64,000 nucleotides of DNA, taken from the NCBI GenBank assembly GCA_948567375.1, contig OX419759.1, positions 43,439,493-43,503,492 of the forward strand. The letters are read 5' to 3'. The stretch's first letter is position 1. Every line of letters starts with the position of its first letter. The stretch is from Lunularia cruciata. Its lineage: Eukaryota; Streptophyta; Marchantiopsida; Lunulariales; Lunulariaceae. The notes under the pieces were generated by a model. That model searched no databases and was not told the DNA's origin. It was given only the letters and a program-made list of their open reading frames with translations. This document shows, piece by piece, positions 59,601-64,000 of the stretch. A program made the translations under genes and the position numbers.

Positions 59601-61084
59601 AATAATTTCTGTAAAGTCTGCACTTGGTATCAGTGCACCTGTCATCTTTGTTAGTTCTTATCATGTTAATGTTAAACATGTCAATGATCCATTCTTGTGA
59701 TAGTCATGCTCTTCTTGGTGATGATAGACCATATTGCTAGTAGGATGTGAAGCTCATTGGTGAAGTGGTTGTAGACTTTTCAATGGTAGTATTCTACAAC
59801 TTTTCAATGGTCATAGTTATTGATATGGTGAATAATTTTATTGTATAGTTTGTAGAACACGCTGCAAAACTCCGTAATTGATTGTCTAGTGTACTTGGAA
59901 ACCTAGAACTCATGGCAAAGGTTGGGGTATATGTGCATGTTTTTGAGCTTGTAGTGTGTTTCTAAGAAGTCCCTTATGTCTTTGGAAGTGGAAGAGGAGA
60001 ATATTATTATTTTTATCTCATGCTCCCCAGTGCTTGTAATGTTGGGGCATAGCATGATAGACCTTTTTGAACCATTTTACATTTTCTTCTCCATAATTCT
60101 ATTGAATACCTTTGAAGACTATTTTGGGTAGTATGGTGTGCTTTGGTATCTTATCTTTTGCATGTTTGATAAGCTTGGCCTTGAGGAGCTACCTCTCAAT
60201 AGAACACTTTTAGTTGTTTCTGTTCCTTGTTCTTGTGAAATGTGGCTCTATTCAAATAATAGAGAAATGAAACAAAGGGTAATGCTCACATGCATCAAGG
60301 TGAGTAAGACTGTATTGCAAGCATATACCAAGTGACCTTGCTACATGTCCTTGTACTTGGAGACCTTGGCTACTAGCACTCAGTTTTCAATGCATTTGAG
60401 AGAATTTCACTCCAAAACTGTACTTGATGTGAGATCCATGCCATCACAAACAATACATCTTTGATATTATCATAGGTACCTATCTTCCGTCCTCCAAAAG
60501 TGCAACATCTCATATAGAAATCTTTTGTATTTAAGGGAGTATGACACTCACAAGTGAGTAACAAAGATGTAAATGGATAAATCAAACTTGAGTAGAACTG
60601 CATCATTCTAGAGAAATTACTTGTATGCGGCAGAATGTTCTCATGCAAGTTTGAGCTTGGATCTAAGAGCATGTACCCTTGATAGAGCAAGATCAAAGAC
60701 ATTGCTCTAGAAGTACAAAGATGGGTCAACTAGAAGAGAATGTAGAACCTACAAAAATTGTCTATCTATAGAAAAGATTCCAAAACCCTAGTCCAATTGA
60801 AGGTAAACAAGCCAAGCATAGAAGATCATCTTTTACTTGAGAGAATTAACACTCTCCCATCTACTACAATAGGACTTGAAAGAAGAACATTCCTATTCCA
60901 TCTCAATCAAATATGTCCACAAGAATGACATATCAACAACCAAAAAATAGAAAGAAAGAAAATCTGCAAAAAATGCACGATTGTGATAGCACAATTACAA
61001 CAAAATAATAATATGAAAAGTAAGAATAGGTCATTCACTCAAGTACACTGGTCTGAAAGGACTAAAAGTGGCACAACGTCATAG
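59601..61084. other. No gene recognised
   Basis: The longest ORF (60373-60729 minus, 118 codons) has no motif I recognise. Probably old retroelement sequence. Confidence 0.4.
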
Positions 61085-61260
61085 TTAGTTTATTATTTCC
61101 TATTTAACCTCTTGGGTAGGAACCACTTTGAGAAGAGTATAGCATCACCCTTGTGGTACACTACTGAAAAGAGAAAAATCCTAAATCACTTCCACTACTA
61201 ATGTAACCAAATTTACTGTTGAAGGTGATGGTTCACTTTGCCCTAGAATCTTAGACATGT
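61085..61260 (-). repeat. F2 core repeat unit
   Basis: The core TATTTAACCTCTTGGGTAGG at 61101 is followed by AACCACTTTGAGAAGAG, CCCTTGTGGTACACTA and GAAGGTGATGGTTCACTTTG. In the minus sense it follows the coiled-coil relic at 61700-62181, so it occupies a 3'-LTR position. Confidence 0.6.
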
Positions 61261-61699
61261 ACTACCTCCCCAAAAGGCATATCCCTAGAGGAGTCTTTTT
61301 GTGTGCCAAATGGCCAAATGGTAAAATGGTATTAGTAATTTCCAAATGATTAGATTCATCTCTACACTAATTAGTGAGAGATGGAATAGTGTAGAGATGG
61401 TTTGGTTGCACAAACCCAAAGGCTTTTTCTATGGAAACTAATTTTACACCCAAAGTCCTTTGGCTTCTTTTCTATATTACAATTTACAAGGAACTTCCTT
61501 ACAACAAAGTCATAAGAGCACATAAGGAATTCCTACCATTAGTAATTGTATTCTTAGCTCATGCATATCTGTCTTCAATGATTTTCCTTCTACTTATTCT
61601 TTCAGCATGTCCAAGAACTGGTCTAGTAGTCCCTTCCTTTGTTGCAAAATCCTCTGTTTTGACTCTTCCAAATTGTTTGGACTTTGCTTGGAAGTGTTC
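61261..61699. other. Probable interior of the minus-strand element
   Basis: No open frame with a motif. It lies between a coiled-coil relic and an F2 unit on the same strand. Confidence 0.35.
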
Positions 61700-62181
61700 A
61701 TGCAATGCCTCTTACATCTAGGTTCATTCTTCTTCCTTCTACATTGCTTCTTCATTGTGCATTTCTTCTTGTAGCTCCTTTGAGTGAGTCTCCAACTACA
61801 GGGCTAACTCCTTCTGTTACTTGGTCATTTGGATGTCTAAGGTCACAAAATTGATTTTGGCAATGTTCATCTCATGACAAAGACTCCCAACTTCTTTGTC
61901 TTTTTCCCTCAACCATCCATCACACTCGAGTTGCATCTCCTTCTTCACCATTCACAACTTTCTTAACTTGCGCTCTAGCTTGCACAATCCCTTCTCCTGT
62001 TCCTTTTGCAAAGGAACAAACAAAGCATTCTACCTTCTTACCTCAAAAACCTCATGTATCAAGGAGTTCACTTTCTTGACCTCATCTTTGAATTAATATT
62101 GGGTCTTAGTCAAGGCCTCCTTCAATTTCTATTCCCTTGCCTTCTTGGCATAGATTTCCTTGTGCAGAGATGGATCCATCT
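61700..62181 (-). pseudogene. Coiled-coil retroelement ORF relic with its start
   Basis: The minus strand starts with an ATG near 62181 (MDPSLHKEIYAKKARE) and continues as broken Lys/Glu/Leu-rich coding (FKDEVKKVNSLIHEVFEVRR; KEQEKGLCKLERKLRKL). The start codon is about 80 bp after a primer-binding site at 62274, so this is the first ORF of an LTR element. No pol motif follows before the F2 unit. Confidence 0.5.
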
Positions 62182-62262
62182 TTGCAAAAAAACTTCAAGA
62201 ATTAAAAAAATGTCAAAAATAGGGTACACAAGTTGTACAAAATCCCATCATTTCCTACTTGT

Positions 62263-62274
62263 GCTTTGATACCA
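62263..62274 (-). other. Primer-binding site, initiator tRNA-Met type
   Basis: The minus strand reads TGGTATCAAAGC, one mismatch from TGGTATCAGAGC, the initiator-tRNA-Met site of many plant LTR elements. The LTR should end just above it, at about 62277-62282 (GCTATCA); its other end was not located. Confidence 0.65.
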
Positions 62275-62281
62275 ATTGATA

Positions 62282-62885
62282 GCAAAACAGAGACAATCCG
62301 CAAACAACACACATCACATGCACAAGCAAATCTAATGCTAGAAATAAGGTGGTTCATCTGGAAATCAAAATTATATCCATGACAAATAAAAACTTTACTA
62401 TAGCACTTTTGCACTTGCGCTACGAACTCTCTCCTCTCTCTCCACTTAGAGTCCATGACAAATGAGACAAAGTTCCACATTACTTTGCAGGCTATCTATA
62501 TGCAGTCTAGTCCTAACCATGACTATGCTTCTATTATAATATCTACTTACTACAATTAATTCCAGACCAGAGTGAACTCAAAATTTCAACATCACGTTAA
62601 GTCTTATAAACTACTCATGAGATTTGAAACTTTCAACAAGAAGATTTCATGAAATAGGTCATCCTGTAGAGTGTATACTTTGACGTTAATTTTCTCTTTA
62701 CTTTAGATATACCGTATTGACCAATTTTAGAATATATATTTCATGCAATTGAGCTTCATAAGGTGTGTTCTCGAGTCCCTTGTTGATATAAACATTAGAA
62801 AGGGTGTTGCTACTCTAAGAGATCTCATTTACAATTTTCGATTGCAAAGCTATCAAAACGGTAGAGAATTTTGAGACTATCCTGT
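62282..62885. other. Probable LTR remnant followed by spacer
   Basis: The part next to the primer-binding site, to about 62500, is probably LTR on the minus strand, but no second LTR confirms it. Beyond that nothing is recognised. Confidence 0.35.
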
Positions 62886-63050
62886 ATTTCAGAATTCGTG
62901 TACATTTCAGAAATCTTATACACGCCAATGTAAAGTTTGCATGATTTTTTCTTGCTCTTCTTCGTCGGTGATTGTCTCTTTATGACTATTTTCTATTTCA
63001 GGATACTTATACATTTCAGAAATCTTATACACTCCAATATAAAGTTTGCT
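62886..63050. repeat. Tandem duplication, period about 110 bp
   Basis: TACATTTCAGAAATCTTATACAC followed by CCAAT(G/A)TAAAGTTTGC occurs at about 62902 and 63010. Both lie just upstream of the third AP2-like fragment. Confidence 0.7.
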
Positions 63051-63200
63051 TGACTTCTTCTACATCTTTTTCATGACTGATGGTCTCTGAATAGATCATA
63101 TGACGTTTGTATTAGATAGAGAGTAAGCGCGGCTTTCGATATAAACAATTACTCGTAACTAGAGTTTTCTATGGATATATAGGATTGCAGTTATCTACAG

Positions 63201-63774
63201 GTCCAGCCGGATCACCAAAGCAAGTCTTTGATTTTCAAGTTCTAAGCAAAGATTTTAACGATCAACGCAAAAGATCTGAACTCTTCTGTAGCTCATTGTC
63301 AGGTTTGTTTGATGTCTATTAGTTCAACTTACATATTATACTGCTGCACTGGACTAGGATCCGAATGAAAAGCCTTCTTTCTGTTTGAAATCATGTATAT
63401 GTCTCATTTCCTATTGGTGGTCATCTACATTGAGAGTGAAATATGCAGAAACTGCTGGAGAAATTGGGAATTAATATGAGACGGCGTACATAACTTAACT
63501 GGTTATTTAGCGAGTCAAGCCGTTGGTTATGCAACCGCCGCTGTGGAATTATGGGTAGCAACTGAGGACTTATAGATGGGCAGTTTCGAGTTACAGAAAT
63601 TAGAGACGAAATTACATGAGTTAAAATGTAGTTTCATCTGCGCAGAGATCTGCTGGGTTCCATGTTGGGCGGAGGATACAGTACACGGTGAGCCGACGAG
63701 TACAGTATGAGGTTGGTACCTTTAGGGACAGAAATCGTGTTCCGGAAACGGACAGTGACAATCCAGATGACTAA
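63201..63774 (+). pseudogene. Third AP2-like gene fragment (exons 6-7 region)
   Basis: After a TTATCTACAG acceptor, an exon-6-like block (63201-63302) ends at a donor followed by GTTTGT, as in the other copies. It reads QPDHQSKSLIF but then hits TAA. The exon-7-like block starts at 63645 after CTGCGCAG and reads RSAGFHVGRRIQYTV and PETDSDN, ending at TAA 63772-63774. These match exon 7 of the two main copies (RS[VA]GF[DN]VGREVEYS). No AP2-domain exons were found upstream, so it is a partial, broken copy unless the missing exons lie much farther away. Confidence 0.65.
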
Positions 63775-64000
63775 CATTCCGTGAATTTGATGTGAACAAC
63801 ATTATCAATCTATATTTCAGAATCTATGCTTATCTACAGTAGCCTATATTCATAATCTAGCTACATTAAACTTTAATCGTAAAGTGATTATAATCTTTAT
63901 GAAGTTTCAATGAGATGCAGTACATTACTTGCTACATCAAAATAATATTCCTTCACCAACATTCAACAACACTAAATCTATCCAGATGGCTTAACATAAT

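Noticed and set aside
1-64000. tRNA, rRNA or organellar insertions
   Set aside because: No cloverleaf with matching A and B boxes, no rRNA-like conserved stretch and no plastid or mitochondrial gene was noticed, though a covariance-model scan was not possible here.

Overview
The window is nuclear DNA of a land plant. It is AT-rich and intron-containing, and most of it is decayed LTR retrotransposons. The wide gene spacing, large load of old retroelements and intronless polyphenol oxidase fit a gymnosperm such as a conifer better than a compact angiosperm genome. That assignment is inference; no marker gene settles it.

Layout. 1-7.3 kb: a 5'-LTR-bearing Ty3/gypsy relic on the minus strand, then coding-like relics and two units of a dispersed LTR-end repeat (called F2 here). 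7.3-12.4 kb: mostly unrecognised sequence with one tandem array. 12.4-21 kb: a minus-strand composite of non-autonomous elements encoding a gag-like protein and long coiled coils, with no polymerase seen. 21.2-23.1 kb: a coiled-coil fragment and two adjacent LTRs with TATA and AATAAA signals. 25.3-29.5 kb and 41.9-45.8 kb: an inverted duplication carrying an AP2-domain gene. 32.5-37.8 kb: a gypsy element with both LTRs, lying between the two AP2 copies. 45.9-47.7 kb: a degenerate 0.9-kb tandem pair. 48-52.3 kb: more retroelement relics. 55.5-58.2 kb: an intact polyphenol oxidase gene flanked by direct repeats at 52.3 and 58.7 kb. 59-62.3 kb: retroelement relics. 63.2-63.8 kb: a third fragment of the AP2-like gene.

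Two loci look like real host genes. The polyphenol oxidase (55829-57796, plus) keeps all six copper-binding histidines, both tyrosinase signatures and a plausible bipartite thylakoid-lumen leader. The AP2-like gene (25535-27853, minus) was assembled here from eight exons, including the 26-nt and 31-nt micro-exons typical of AP2-family genes. The joined exons give one uninterrupted 308-codon frame. It has one AP2 domain (the R1 type), no second AP2 domain, and a C-terminal half that I do not recognise. Its inverted partner (43310-45624, plus) keeps every splice site but has an in-frame TAG in exon 5. The two copies are transcribed away from each other, and their TATA boxes, 5'-UTR introns and an ACGTGGC element are conserved. 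This AP2-like family is the most unusual thing in the window.
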